Source: Bradyrhizobium diazoefficiens
Lineage (GTDB): Bacteria; Pseudomonadota; Alphaproteobacteria; Rhizobiales; Xanthobacteraceae
NCBI RefSeq assembly: GCF_016616885.1
Contig: NZ_CP067102.1
Coordinates: forward strand, 6,352,501-6,416,500
DNA length: 64,000 nt
Direction of reading: 5' to 3'
Positions 25,313-33,799 of the stretch are shown here, in pieces; the stretch's first letter is position 1; each line of letters begins with the position of its first letter. The translations under genes and the position numbers were made by a program. The notes under the pieces are model-generated. The model was not told the origin of the DNA and searched no databases. It saw only the letters and a list, made by a program, of their open reading frames with translations.

Positions 25313-26617
25313 ATGACATTTTCCAGCATCTTTGCGCAGTTCGTCGCGTTCGTCGGCGGCATCGCGCTGCAGTGGCGCAAGCTGTCGGGCACCACGCCGG
25401 CGCCGGCCTGGGGCCAAGCTCCGTCGATTCCCGAAGCGAAGCCGCAAGGCGCGCTGCCGACGCTGAAGATGCCGACCGCGCGCGGCTGGAGCGAAGGCCA
25501 CAAGCCGACGGCCGCGCCCGGGCTCAAGGTCAATGCGTTCGCGACCGGCCTCGACCATCCGCGCTGGATCGAGGTGCTGCCTAATGGCGACGTGCTGATC
25601 GCGGAGGCGACGCAGATCGCGGGCGCCCCGAGGTCGGTGTTCCACTACGCGATGCAGGCGACGATGCGGCGCGCCGCGGCGCTCGGCGAGTCCGCCAACC
25701 GCATCACGCTGTTGCGCGACAAGGACGGCGACGGCGTGGCCGAGTCCCGCGGCGCCTTCATGGAGAACCTCAGCCAGCCGTTCGGCATGGCGCTGGTTGG
25801 CGACACCTTCTATGTCGGCAACACCGACGGCGTGATGGCCTTCCCCTATGTCGCAAACGCTGACCGCATCACTGCGCCGGGCAAGCGGCTCACCACCTTC
25901 AAGCCGAGCGGCCACTGGACGCGCAGCCTGCTGGCCAGCCCCGACGGCAAGAAGCTCTATGCCGGCGTCGGCTCGCTCAGCAACATCGCCGAGATGGGCA
26001 TGGAGGTCGAGGAAGGCCGCGCCGCGATCTACGAGCTCGATCTCGCCGCCGGCACGCACCGCATTTTTGGCGCGGGCCTGCGCAACCCCGTTGGTCTTGC
26101 CTGGGAGCCGAACACCAACGTCCTCTGGACCGTCGTCAACGAGCGCGACGGTCTCGGCGACGAAACGCCGCCGGATTATCTCACCTCGGTGCGCGACGGC
26201 GGCTTCTATGGCTGGCCGTATTGCTACTGGGGCAAGACCGTGGACGACCGCGTGCCGCAGAATGCAGCGATGGTCGCCAAGGCGCTCACGCCCGACTACG
26301 CGCTCGGTGGCCACACCGCTTCGCTCGGCCTGTGCTGGATGCCTGCCGGCACCCTGCCGGGCTTCCCTGACGGCATGGTGATCGGCCAGCACGGCTCTTG
26401 GAATCGCAGCACGCTGTCCGGCTACAAGCTGGTGTTCATCCCGTTCGAGAACGGCAAGCCCTCCGGCCCCGGTCGCGACATCCTGTCGGGTTTCCTGTCC
26501 CCGGACGAGAAGGAATCCTACGGCCGCCCGGTTGGCGTCGTGATCGGCCCCGACAAGAAGTCGCTGCTGATGGCCGACGACGTCGGCAACGTGATCTGGC
26601 GCGTCGCCGGCGCGTAA
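25313..26617 (+). CDS. PQQ-dependent-sugar-dehydrogenase-like beta-propeller protein
   Basis: 434 aa. One N-terminal hydrophobic segment (MTFSSIFAQFVAFVGGIALQ) anchors it, and the rest should lie in the periplasm. Propeller features of the L-sorbosone/glucose dehydrogenase (GSDH) family are visible: GLDHPRWIEVLPNGDVLIAE, LLRDKDGDGVAE, GAGLRNPVGLAWEP, and HTASLGLCWM then GMVIGQHGSWNRS. GSDH enzymes use PQQ and calcium; cofactor use here is inferred. ATG 25313 has AGGGGA 6 nt upstream. The stop lies 3 nt from the convergent aspartate dehydrogenase stop. Confidence 0.88.
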   Translation: MTFSSIFAQFVAFVGGIALQWRKLSGTTPAPAWGQAPSIPEAKPQGALPTLKMPTARGWSEGHKPTAAPGLKVNAFATGLDHPRWIEVLPNGDVLIAEATQIAGAPRSVFHYAMQATMRRAAALGESANRITLLRDKDGDGVAESRGAFMENLSQPFGMALVGDTFYVGNTDGVMAFPYVANADRITAPGKRLTTFKPSGHWTRSLLASPDGKKLYAGVGSLSNIAEMGMEVEEGRAAIYELDLAAGTHRIFGAGLRNPVGLAWEPNTNVLWTVVNERDGLGDETPPDYLTSVRDGGFYGWPYCYWGKTVDDRVPQNAAMVAKALTPDYALGGHTASLGLCWMPAGTLPGFPDGMVIGQHGSWNRSTLSGYKLVFIPFENGKPSGPGRDILSGFLSPDEKESYGRPVGVVIGPDKKSLLMADDVGNVIWRVAGA

Positions 26618-26620
26618 AGA

Positions 26621-27445
26621 TCACGTCCCCACACACAACGTGGCGCGCCGCTTACGCAGCAGCGCGATCACGGACAGCGCGGTGATCATCCCGGTCTTGG
26701 GATTCTCGGACGGAATGTTCTCGATACCCATCGAGAACCGCGCCGAATCCGCCTCGACCTCGATGCGATGAACATTGCGCGTCACCGTGGGGTCGGCCCA
26801 AACCTGCATCCGGGTGCGATCGGGGCCGATGCCCGCCAGCGACAGCGCAACGGCGACATTGACGTTCGCTGGAAAGCCCTTCGCCGCGTCGCGCGCGCTG
26901 CCCTCGAACAGCTTGAGCGGCTCGCGCAGATTGTCGATGTCGATGTTGTTCTGAACGATGAACGGCGCGCCCTTCAGCCCGTCGATCGGCTTGCGCGTGA
27001 CCATCTTCACCGAATGAATGGTGCCGACCGCAGCGGCGTTGACCGCATCGAGCCCGATCAGCGCGCCAGTCGGGACGAGGATGCGACCGCCATTGGTGCG
27101 GGCGAGATCGACGAGATCAAAATTGTCGAGCAATCCGCCAACGCTGACCACGACCGCTGACCTGCCGCGCTTCACCGCAGGCTCCACGATCGCGCGCAGC
27201 TGGCTGCTCGGCGCGCATTCGACCACGATGTCGGCGGCGTCGCCGAGCTGGTCGATCGGCAGGATTTGCGGCGGGCGGCGCAGGCCGTTGAGAAACGCCT
27301 GATGCTTGGCGGAATCGCGCACCGCCACAGCCGACAGCACCAGTCCCTCGATGCCCTGATCGAGCGCTGTCGCAATCTTGCTGCCGATCGAGCCCAGGCC
27401 CGCGATGGCCACCCGCAACTCGTTCGAAGCCTTCTGTCCCGTCAT
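26621..27445 (-). CDS. aspartate dehydrogenase
   Basis: 274 aa NAD(P)-dependent enzyme that converts L-aspartate to iminoaspartate/oxaloacetate. The N-terminal nucleotide-binding motif is VAIAGLGSIGSKIA. A central region, GRILVPTGALIGLDAVNAAA, and the C-terminal SENPKTGMITALSVIALLR are diagnostic of the family. Length is close to known enzymes (about 265). ATG 27445 (MTGQKASNE) is preferred over an upstream extension rich in Arg and Gly. It lies 38 nt downstream of a LysR gene on the same strand. No nadA or nadC is adjacent, so an amino-acid catabolic role is as likely as NAD synthesis. Confidence 0.88.
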   Translation of the reverse strand: MTGQKASNELRVAIAGLGSIGSKIATALDQGIEGLVLSAVAVRDSAKHQAFLNGLRRPPQILPIDQLGDAADIVVECAPSSQLRAIVEPAVKRGRSAVVVSVGGLLDNFDLVDLARTNGGRILVPTGALIGLDAVNAAAVGTIHSVKMVTRKPIDGLKGAPFIVQNNIDIDNLREPLKLFEGSARDAAKGFPANVNVAVALSLAGIGPDRTRMQVWADPTVTRNVHRIEVEADSARFSMGIENIPSENPKTGMITALSVIALLRKRRATLCVGT

Positions 27446-27483
27446 CGCCTCACGCCTTCTCGCCAAGCCCAAGTCATAGCCGC

Positions 27484-28401
27484 TCACGCTTCCCGCGCAT
27501 AGCTGCGCAGGCGCGTCTCCAGCACCGCCAGCACGGCATCGCGGGCCGGATCGCGCGAGCCGCGCAACCATGCCGCCGCCAGCGGCAGCCGCCCGACGGG
27601 GCCGCCTTGCTTCGGCCGGAGCGGCACGAAGCGCACGCCCGTCACCGCCATCCGCGTGGTCCAGCGCGGCACGATCGCGACGCCGAGCTTCGTGGCCACC
27701 AGATGGATGATGGTCTGCTTCTCGTCCGCGACCTGCACGATGCGCGGCGTCACGCCGGCCTGCTCGAACAGCTTGATCGTGAGGTCGTGGCTGTGCGGCC
27801 GCGAGCGACGGTCCGGCACCAGCATCGGCTCGTCGGCAATGTCAGCCAGCGTGATCGACTTGCGCCCGGCGAGCGCGTGGCGCTGCGGAAACGCCACGAT
27901 CGCGGTCTCCTGAAGCAGAGCGCGGAGCTCGAGCCGCTTGTCCGGCCGGTCGGGCGGACGGACGAAGGCAAGGTCGAGCGCGCCGGTCAGGATTTTTGGC
28001 AACAGCCGGACGGTCTTGTCCTCGAGCAGCTGGACCGCGATCTCGGGATGTCCGGCGCGGAAGTCACGCAGCAGCGGCGGCAGCAACCCCGCCGCGGCGC
28101 TGTCGATGGCGCCGACCCGCAGCCGCCGCGCGGCGCCCGCGCGCGAGCGGTTGCGCAGATTGCTCTCCACGGCTTCGACCCGGGCCAGGATGGCGCGGGC
28201 GTCGCGCAGCAGCGTCGTGCCGTCCTCGGTGAGCGAGACCGCGCGGGTGGTGCGCGCGAACAGCCGCGTTCCCAAATCCTCTTCCAGGAGCCTGATCTGA
28301 CGCCCGAGCGCTGACGGCAGCATCTGGAGATGCTGCGCGGCGCGGCCGAAATGCAGATGCTCGGCCGCCGCCACGAAGCATCGCAACTGATGCAATTCCA
28401 T
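27484..28401 (-). CDS. LysR family transcriptional regulator
   Basis: 305 aa. The N-terminal HTH reads MELHQLRCFVAAAEHLHFGR then SALGRQIRLLEEDLGTRLF, followed by the effector-binding domain (LRVGAIDSAAAGLLPPLLRD). It resembles the BenM/CatR-type subgroup. It is divergent from an MFS transporter with a TTATA–N11–TATAA box in the shared spacer and is followed by aspartate dehydrogenase. The likely regulon is the MFS/tartrate dehydrogenase unit plus its own operon. Confidence 0.92.
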   Translation of the reverse strand: MELHQLRCFVAAAEHLHFGRAAQHLQMLPSALGRQIRLLEEDLGTRLFARTTRAVSLTEDGTTLLRDARAILARVEAVESNLRNRSRAGAARRLRVGAIDSAAAGLLPPLLRDFRAGHPEIAVQLLEDKTVRLLPKILTGALDLAFVRPPDRPDKRLELRALLQETAIVAFPQRHALAGRKSITLADIADEPMLVPDRRSRPHSHDLTIKLFEQAGVTPRIVQVADEKQTIIHLVATKLGVAIVPRWTTRMAVTGVRFVPLRPKQGGPVGRLPLAAAWLRGSRDPARDAVLAVLETRLRSYAREA

Positions 28402-28431
28402 CCGCAGATCCTCTCGTCTCGCCGAAGAGGA

Positions 28432-28452
28432 TTATATCATTTTTTTGTATAA
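28432..28452. promoter_or_regulatory. LysR-type box TTATA–N11–TATAA
   Basis: Perfect 5-bp arms spaced by 11 bases, the T-N11-A architecture of LysR-type binding sites. It lies 31 bases upstream of the LysR start and about 80 upstream of the MFS start. Its AT-rich core stands out in this GC-rich DNA. Confidence 0.65.
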
Positions 28453-28534
28453 ACCAGCGCCAATTGAGTTCGCCCGCTGTCGCCGCCTAGGCTCGCTGCC
28501 ACACGACGAAAATCGGAACTTGAGGGAGGCGAGA

Positions 28535-29833
28535 GTGGCGAGCGAGATTCAGACGCGCGTGCTGCGCAAGATCACCTGGCGCATCGTTCCCTTCATCATG
28601 CTGCTCTACTTCGTGGCCTTCATCGACCGCGTCAACATCGGCTTCGCCTCGCTGACGATGAACAAGGACATCGGCCTGTCGCCGACCGTCTACGGTTTTG
28701 GCGCCGGCATCTTCTTCTGGGGCTACTTTCTGTTCGAAGTGCCCTCCAACATCATCCTGCACAAGGTCGGCGCTCGGATCTGGATCGCGCGGGTGATGAT
28801 CACCTGGGGCCTGGTCTCTGCCGCGATGGCGTTCGTGCAAGGCGCGACCAGCTTCTACATCCTGCGCTTCCTGCTCGGCGTCGCAGAAGCCGGCTTCTTT
28901 CCCGGCATCATCCTCTATCTCTCCTATTGGTTCCCGGCACGCCAGCGCGCCGCCGTGACCGCATTGTTCATGGCGGCGGCCCCGCTCTCGACCGTGCTGG
29001 GATCGCCGGTCTCCGGTGCGCTTCTGGAGATGGACGGCCTGTTCGGCTTCAAGGGCTGGCAATGGCTGTTCGTGCTGGAGGCGCTGCCGGCCGTGTTGCT
29101 CGGCTTCGTCGTGCTGGCATTCCTGACCGATCGGCCCGAGAAGGCGAAATGGCTCGCTGATGACGAGCGCCGCTGGCTGGTCGAGACCATGAATGAGGAG
29201 ACCACCAGCAAGGCCGCGACCGCGAGCCACAGCATCTGGCGCGGGCTCGCTGATCCGCGCGTGCTGGCGCTGTCGCTGATCTACTTCGGCACCTCGGCCG
29301 GCCTCTATACGCTCGGCGTCTGGGCGCCGCAGATCATCAAGCAGTTCGGCCTGTCCTCGCTCCAGGTCGGCTTCCTCAATGCGCTGCCGGCCACGGCCGC
29401 CGTTGTCGCCATGGTGCTGTGGGCGCGGCATTCGGATCGCACCGGCGAGCGCACCTGGCATGTCATCATCGCCTGCCTGGTCGCCGCAGCCGGTCTTGCC
29501 TATGCCGGCCTTGCGACCGGGGTCGTCGCGGTGTTGATCGCGCTGACACTCGTGAGCGTCGGTATCTCCTCGGCAAAGCCGCCGCTCTGGAGCATGCCGA
29601 CGCTGTTCCTGTCCGGCCCCGCGGCCGCGGCGGGCATTGCCACCATCAACTCGATCGGCAATCTCGGCGGTTTCGTCGGGCCCGCGATGATCGGCTGGAT
29701 CAAGGACAAGACCGGCAGTTTTGTTGGCGGGCTCTATTTCGTCGCCGGACTGCTCGTTCTCTCGGCCATCCTGACCCTGCTATTGTCGCGTGCACAGACC
29801 GCGTCCGTCGAACCCGTCTCGCAATCCCACTGA
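28535..29833 (+). CDS. MFS transporter, anion:cation symporter type
   Basis: 432 aa with 12 predicted helices. ACS-family marks are FIDRVNIGFASLTMNKDIG at the first helix-loop and ILHKVGARIWIARVMITWG, then FLLGVAEAGFFPGIILYLSY. These carriers import organic acids such as tartrate, phthalate or hydroxyphenylacetate. GTG 28535 is taken as start because GGGAGG lies about 7 nt upstream and the preceding residues are not conserved-looking. With tartrate dehydrogenase 21 nt downstream and a divergent LysR gene, uptake of tartrate or D-malate is the best guess. Confidence 0.9.
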   Translation: MASEIQTRVLRKITWRIVPFIMLLYFVAFIDRVNIGFASLTMNKDIGLSPTVYGFGAGIFFWGYFLFEVPSNIILHKVGARIWIARVMITWGLVSAAMAFVQGATSFYILRFLLGVAEAGFFPGIILYLSYWFPARQRAAVTALFMAAAPLSTVLGSPVSGALLEMDGLFGFKGWQWLFVLEALPAVLLGFVVLAFLTDRPEKAKWLADDERRWLVETMNEETTSKAATASHSIWRGLADPRVLALSLIYFGTSAGLYTLGVWAPQIIKQFGLSSLQVGFLNALPATAAVVAMVLWARHSDRTGERTWHVIIACLVAAAGLAYAGLATGVVAVLIALTLVSVGISSAKPPLWSMPTLFLSGPAAAAGIATINSIGNLGGFVGPAMIGWIKDKTGSFVGGLYFVAGLLVLSAILTLLLSRAQTASVEPVSQSH

Positions 29834-29854
29834 TCCCTCAAACGGAGCTTTCCC

Positions 29855-30928
29855 ATGCGCACCCATTCGATCGCAGCCATTCCCGCCGACGGCATCGGCC
29901 CCGAGGTGATCTCGGCCGGGGTCCGCGTGCTGGAGGCTCTCGCAAAGCGCAGCGGCGACATCGCCTTCAACGTCAAAACGTTCGACTGGGGCTCGGACTA
30001 TTACAAGAAGCACGGCGTGATGATGCCGGCCGATGGTCTCGCTGAGCTGAAGAAGTTCGACGCGATCTATTTTGGCGCGGTCGGCGCGCCCGACGTACCC
30101 GATCACATCACGCTATGGGGCCTGCGTCTGCCGATCTGCCAGGGCTTTGACCAGTACGCCAATGTGCGGCCGACCAAGATCTTGCCGGGCGTCGCCTCGC
30201 CGCTGCGCAATGTCGGCGTCGGCGATCTCGACTGGGTGATCGTGCGCGAGAATTCGGAAGGCGAGTATGCCGGCATGGGCGGCCGCGCGCACAGGGGCCT
30301 GCCCGAAGAGGTCGGCACGGAAGTGGCAGTCTTCACCCGCGTCGGCGTCACCCGGATCATGCGCTATGCATTCGAGCTCGCGCAATCGCGTCCGCGGAAA
30401 TTCCTGACCGTGGTGACCAAGTCGAACGCGCAGCGCCATGGCATGGTGATGTGGGACGAGATCGCAGCCGAAGTCGCCAGTGAATTCCCCGACGTCACCT
30501 GGGACAAGATGCTGGTCGACGCCATGACGGTGCGCATGACGCTGCATCCGAAGAGCCTCGACACCATCGTTGCGACCAACCTCCACGCCGACATCCTCTC
30601 CGACCTCGCCGGCGCGCTCGCGGGCAGCCTCGGCGTGGCGCCGACCGGCAATATCGATCCGCAACGCCGCTTCCCCTCGATGTTCGAGCCGATCCACGGC
30701 TCGGCCTTCGACATCACCGGCAAGGGCATCGCCAATCCGGTGGCGACCTTCTGGACCGGCGCGCAGATGCTCGAGCACCTCGGCGAGAAGGACGCCGCCG
30801 TGCGGTTGATGAAAGCTATCGAGCAGGTCTGCGCCGCCGGCGTGCTGACGCCGGATGTCGGCGGCAAGGCGACGACGAAGGACGTAACGGATGCCGTGAT
30901 CGACGCGATCCACGGCTCGAACGTGTAG
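29855..30928 (+). CDS. tartrate/D-malate dehydrogenase
   Basis: 357 aa member of the isocitrate/isopropylmalate dehydrogenase fold. AIPADGIGPEVISAGVRVLE, DWVIVRENSEGEYAGMGGRA and VVTKSNAQRHGMVMWDE carry the substrate and Tyr/Lys catalytic regions. FEPIHGSAFDITGKGIANP binds the nucleotide adenine. LWGLRLPICQGFDQYANVRP is characteristic of tartrate dehydrogenase (TtuC/DmlA) rather than LeuB. It should oxidise tartrate and D-malate with NAD and Mn. It is the second gene after the MFS transporter, forming a transport–oxidation pair. Confidence 0.92.
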   Translation: MRTHSIAAIPADGIGPEVISAGVRVLEALAKRSGDIAFNVKTFDWGSDYYKKHGVMMPADGLAELKKFDAIYFGAVGAPDVPDHITLWGLRLPICQGFDQYANVRPTKILPGVASPLRNVGVGDLDWVIVRENSEGEYAGMGGRAHRGLPEEVGTEVAVFTRVGVTRIMRYAFELAQSRPRKFLTVVTKSNAQRHGMVMWDEIAAEVASEFPDVTWDKMLVDAMTVRMTLHPKSLDTIVATNLHADILSDLAGALAGSLGVAPTGNIDPQRRFPSMFEPIHGSAFDITGKGIANPVATFWTGAQMLEHLGEKDAAVRLMKAIEQVCAAGVLTPDVGGKATTKDVTDAVIDAIHGSNV

Positions 30929-31107
30929 TCATCTCCTCTCCGGTTCCGAAGCGAGCCCGATGAGCATCGCTCGCGCTGAGAGGGCCGGGACGAGGAGGTA
31001 GTCGTCGGCACAAAGGTGATGTGATGGCGGGTACGCGCCACCTCTCGCCTGGAGGCGAGCGCCTCCGGGACCAAGCCAGGGAGGCTCTAAAATTTTTTGA
31101 CTCCCCT

Positions 31108-31136
31108 CTTGAAACCAAAACAGCGTTTTTTTATTT
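31108..31136 (+). promoter_or_regulatory. candidate heat-shock (RpoH) promoter
   Basis: CTTGAAACC at 31108–31116 fits the −35 element of sigma-32-type promoters. An AT-rich TTTTATTT stretch about 18 bases later could be the −10. It precedes the ROSE element and hsp20. An inverted repeat GCCTCC…GGAGGC and T-rich run at 31060–31099 may end the upstream gene. The promoter is inferred. Confidence 0.4.
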
Positions 31137-31140
31137 TTTT

Positions 31141-31252
31141 GCTGCCGCCGAGAGGTGGTGTCCCCGACGCCTGATGGGTTTGGGACAGCTGAGACGGGCA
31201 CCGGTCGTGTCCGGTGTCGCTGTATCCATTTTGCTCTTTGGAGGATCTGGCT
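31141..31252 (+). promoter_or_regulatory. ROSE-type RNA thermometer in hsp20 leader
   Basis: The leader ends with TTGCT (31231–31235) facing the Shine-Dalgarno GGAGGA (31240–31245) in a short hairpin, the hallmark of ROSE elements first described for Bradyrhizobium japonicum small heat-shock genes. An upstream hairpin CACCGG–TCGTG–TCCGGTG (about 31199–31216) fits a preceding stem. At normal temperature the ribosome site is masked; heat should open it. Confidence 0.8.
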
Positions 31253-31711
31253 ATGCGCACTTACGATTTCTCTCCCCTGTGGCGCTCGACTATTGGCTTC
31301 GACCGCCTCTTTGACCTCGTAGAAACGGCGCAGCGTGCGGGCGAGGACAACTATCCCCCCTACAACATCGAACGCGTCAGCGAGGATCGCTATCAAATTT
31401 CGCTTGCGGTTGCCGGCTTTTCACCCGACGAGATCTCGGTGACTGCCGAGCAGAATGCCGTCATCGTCGAGGGAAACCAGGCGGACAAAGCCGAACGCGA
31501 ATATCTCTATCACGGCATTTCCGCTCGGCCCTTCAAGCGGCAATTCAACCTCGCTGACTATGTTCAGGTGAAGGGCGCTGCGTTCGAGAACGGTCTGCTG
31601 AAAATTGAGCTGATCCGGGAAATCCCCGAGGCCATGAAGCCGCGGCGCATCGCCATCAATGGCGCATCGAGCGGCAATGTGCGTCAGCTCGAAGGCAGAG
31701 CCGCCGCGTAA
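31253..31711 (+). CDS. small heat-shock protein Hsp20, class A
   Basis: 152 aa alpha-crystallin chaperone. The N-terminus MRTYDFSPLWRSTIGFDRLF is typical of rhizobial class A (IbpA-like) proteins. The alpha-crystallin core runs from YNIERVSEDRYQISLAVAGF to ENGLLKIELIREIPEAMKPR, with the C-terminal IxI-like RRIAI. It binds unfolding proteins to prevent aggregation. The start ATG 31253 follows the GGAGGA masked by the ROSE element. Three small genes follow on the same strand after a strong hairpin, as is common near rhizobial heat-shock genes. Confidence 0.95.
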   Translation: MRTYDFSPLWRSTIGFDRLFDLVETAQRAGEDNYPPYNIERVSEDRYQISLAVAGFSPDEISVTAEQNAVIVEGNQADKAEREYLYHGISARPFKRQFNLADYVQVKGAAFENGLLKIELIREIPEAMKPRRIAINGASSGNVRQLEGRAAA

Positions 31712-31738
31712 ACCCTCGTCTGTTGGAGGTTAGTGCTT

Positions 31739-31759
31739 CCCGCCCGGTGACCGGGCGGG
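31739..31759. terminator. strong GC hairpin after hsp20
   Basis: Perfect 9-bp stem CCCGCCCGG with a TGA loop, 28 nt past the hsp20 stop. There is no T-run, so it may protect the hsp20 mRNA 3' end or attenuate read-through into the small genes rather than act as a classic terminator. Confidence 0.55.
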
Positions 31760-31829
31760 AGCTGCCTGCCCGCGACTGAGCCCGAACTCAATCCAGCGGT
31801 TTCTAACGAAAGGAGAAGGAGGACCTCTC

Positions 31830-32147
31830 ATGATCCACGATGCCGATAACGTTATCGACCTCAACGCGATATTGCATCCTGGCTCTGTCTATGATCATCC
31901 CCGCGATGTCGTCCAGGATCCGACGATGTCGATCGCCGAGAAGCGTGCGATCCTCGCGTCCTGGGCTTCGGACGCGGCCAGCGTTGCGTCAAACCCGGCG
32001 CTCAGGGAGCTGCCCGGTGCGAGCAAAATCGTAACCATCGACGAGATTCTCGACGCGCTCGCCACGCTGGACCACCACCCGAAGGGACCTCCCGGCGGCA
32101 AGCCCGCCCGCTTGAAATCGACCTCACGTGCCGGGCTCGCAGCCTAG
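31830..32147 (+). CDS. conserved hypothetical protein near hsp20
   Basis: 105 aa, preceded by AAGGAGAAGGAGG. The protein has an acidic N-terminus (MIHDADNVIDLNAILHPGSV). A region DVVQDPTMSIAEKRAILASW, followed by ASDAASVASNPALRELPG, recurs in many rhizobial small proteins located beside stress genes. The C-terminus is basic. No enzymatic motif is visible, and no signal peptide or membrane segment is present. A stress-associated role is inferred from position only. Confidence 0.8.
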   Translation: MIHDADNVIDLNAILHPGSVYDHPRDVVQDPTMSIAEKRAILASWASDAASVASNPALRELPGASKIVTIDEILDALATLDHHPKGPPGGKPARLKSTSRAGLAA

Positions 32148-32176
32148 CAAACTGACTGTTCAAACGGACGACCACG

Positions 32177-32425
32177 ATGATGGACGAAAACCTCGCCCTG
32201 TTGCGTGCGCACCGCAACAACATCAGCCGTTACCACCGGTTGCTCAAGACCGAACTGACGGAGTTCGAGCGGCGTTTCATCGAGAGGCGGCTGGCTGAGG
32301 AACGGTCAGCGATCGAGAAGGTCGCAGCCTCGACGTTTCCGTTGAGCTTCCAAGCTCAAGTCGGGACGACCAGGAACGCAACTTCGCCACCGGTTGCATG
32401 CAGCCAAGGTCAATCCAATGCCTGA
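32177..32425 (+). CDS. small conserved-looking hypothetical protein
   Basis: 82 aa. The first 50 residues form a charged helix or coiled coil (RAHRNNISRYHRLLKTELTE, FERRFIERRLAEERSAIEK), similar to small helical proteins common in Bradyrhizobium. The C-terminal 30 residues are low-complexity. ATG 32177 or 32180 are both possible. It lies 29 nt after the preceding small gene and overlaps the next by 8 nt, so the three are likely one transcript. Confidence 0.7.
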   Translation: MMDENLALLRAHRNNISRYHRLLKTELTEFERRFIERRLAEERSAIEKVAASTFPLSFQAQVGTTRNATSPPVACSQGQSNA

Positions 32426-32687
32426 CGAATTCCCGACTTTCGAAATGTTCTTGAAGAAATGCGGCCGAAGAGCCTGGCGTTGGCGTCTATGCACGACGGA
32501 AGGGCACCTCGTCATGGACGGATCGGAAAGCGGCCGACCCGCAGCCAAGTATGCTGCCGAGAGAGCACTGTTTCTGATGCTTCTGTCCGCGCCCTATCGC
32601 CCGGCGAGCCGAGCATCCGCCACGGCGGGATCCTCGTTGGCGAACTCACCACCAAGACCGCTGCCTCGGCAGCAGATGCGTGGATGA
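32418..32687 (+). CDS. small hypothetical protein
   Basis: 89 aa from ATG 32418, which overlaps the stop of the previous gene. The N-terminal part (FPTFEMFLKKCGRRAWRWRL, then CTTEGHLVMDGSESGRPAAK) looks like a small folded domain with a turn and a strand. The C-terminal third is Pro/Ser/Arg-rich and may be poorly conserved. No family was recognised. Confidence 0.55.
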   Translation: MPDEFPTFEMFLKKCGRRAWRWRLCTTEGHLVMDGSESGRPAAKYAAERALFLMLLSAPYRPASRASATAGSSLANSPPRPLPRQQMRG

Positions 32688-32759
32688 AAGGGCGAGGCCC
32701 GACAGCACCCTGAAGGGTGCCGTCGGCCGGGCATTCCAGCGGCCCCTGCCCTCGAGAGT

Positions 32760-33701
32760 CTAGCGCCGGCTCGGCGTTACCGGCGTCGCCATCGCAGCCG
32801 CGGCGTCCGGCGGCGTCAAATGTCGCGGGACGATGATGGACTGACCCGGCGTGAGCGTCGCGTTCTCCGGCAGCGAGTTGCTCTGCGCGAGCGACCACAG
32901 CGGCACGCGGTTGGCGGCCGCAATGCTCTCCATGGTGTCGCCACGGCGGACCGGCGTGCGCACGCCGCTGTCCCACAATTCGACCAGCGTGTCACCCGGC
33001 ACGAGATAGCGCAGCGGCACGGCATCGGCCTGGGTCTGCGCCTGAATGCGCGGCAATTGCGTCACCATCTCGACGATCTGGCGGTGGATGTCGTCCGACT
33101 TCTCGATGTTGATGTGCGAGACGCGGCCGTTCTCCTTCAGATCGTAGCTCGCATAATGGCCACGGAAGCCCGGCACCGCGACCACATTGCCGCCGCCGAG
33201 CACGCTGTCGGAAAGGAAGATGTTGATGAAGCGCTCGACATTGAGGGGCACGTCATCGGTCGCATGCGCGGGATCGATCGTGATGACGAGGCTGATCGGA
33301 ACGTTCTCCTTGGCCGCCATCTCGGAGATGAGGACCGAGCACAACCCGCCCATGGAATGGCCGATCAGCACGATCGGCGCCGGCGATTCCTTGTAGCTCG
33401 CGATGGCGCGATTGCCGATGAATCGGCAGATGGTGAATTCGTAGACGTCGGCCGAGAAGCCGGCTGCGGTGAGCTTCTCGCTGAGCCGGTCCATGCCGGT
33501 CGAGAAGATCGGCCCCATGGCGCCGCGGAACAGGTAGACTTTTGGCGGCGGCAGCGGCTCGGCCGGCGGCGCCGGAGATGGCGGAGCGGCAGGCGCGACC
33601 GCAGTGTGCTTCGGCTTGGCCGGCGAGGCCGCGGCCATACCGGGCGTCGAGGCGAGCAGCGCAACCGCGGCCAACACCAAAAGTCGCCTTGGATCAATCA
33701 T
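32760..33701 (-). CDS. exported alpha/beta hydrolase with C-terminal LysM-like domain
   Basis: 313 aa. The signal peptide ends near GMAAAS and is followed by a Pro/Ala linker. The alpha/beta-hydrolase core has VYLFRGAMGPIFSTGMDRL and the nucleophile Ser in VLIGHSMGGLCSV; an acidic residue lies in ITIDPAHATDD and the likely His in GHYASYD or VSHINIE. The C-terminal 55 residues (VRRGDTMESIAAANRVPLWS…ENATLTPGQSIIVP) are a LysM-type wall-binding unit. ATG 33701 is preferred; the upstream frame overlaps a remnant on the other strand. It is paralogous to the gene at 35832–36548, which lacks LysM. A periplasmic lipase or esterase is inferred. Confidence 0.82.
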   Translation of the reverse strand: MIDPRRLLVLAAVALLASTPGMAAASPAKPKHTAVAPAAPPSPAPPAEPLPPPKVYLFRGAMGPIFSTGMDRLSEKLTAAGFSADVYEFTICRFIGNRAIASYKESPAPIVLIGHSMGGLCSVLISEMAAKENVPISLVITIDPAHATDDVPLNVERFINIFLSDSVLGGGNVVAVPGFRGHYASYDLKENGRVSHINIEKSDDIHRQIVEMVTQLPRIQAQTQADAVPLRYLVPGDTLVELWDSGVRTPVRRGDTMESIAAANRVPLWSLAQSNSLPENATLTPGQSIIVPRHLTPPDAAAAMATPVTPSRR

Positions 33702-33799
33702 CAAGTCCTGCAGTCCCGCCACAGGAGGCCACAGGCCTCCCCCGGGGCGCTTAGTGACCACCGATTGGGTGGTTTTTGGGGCACGGAACCGAAGCCGTG

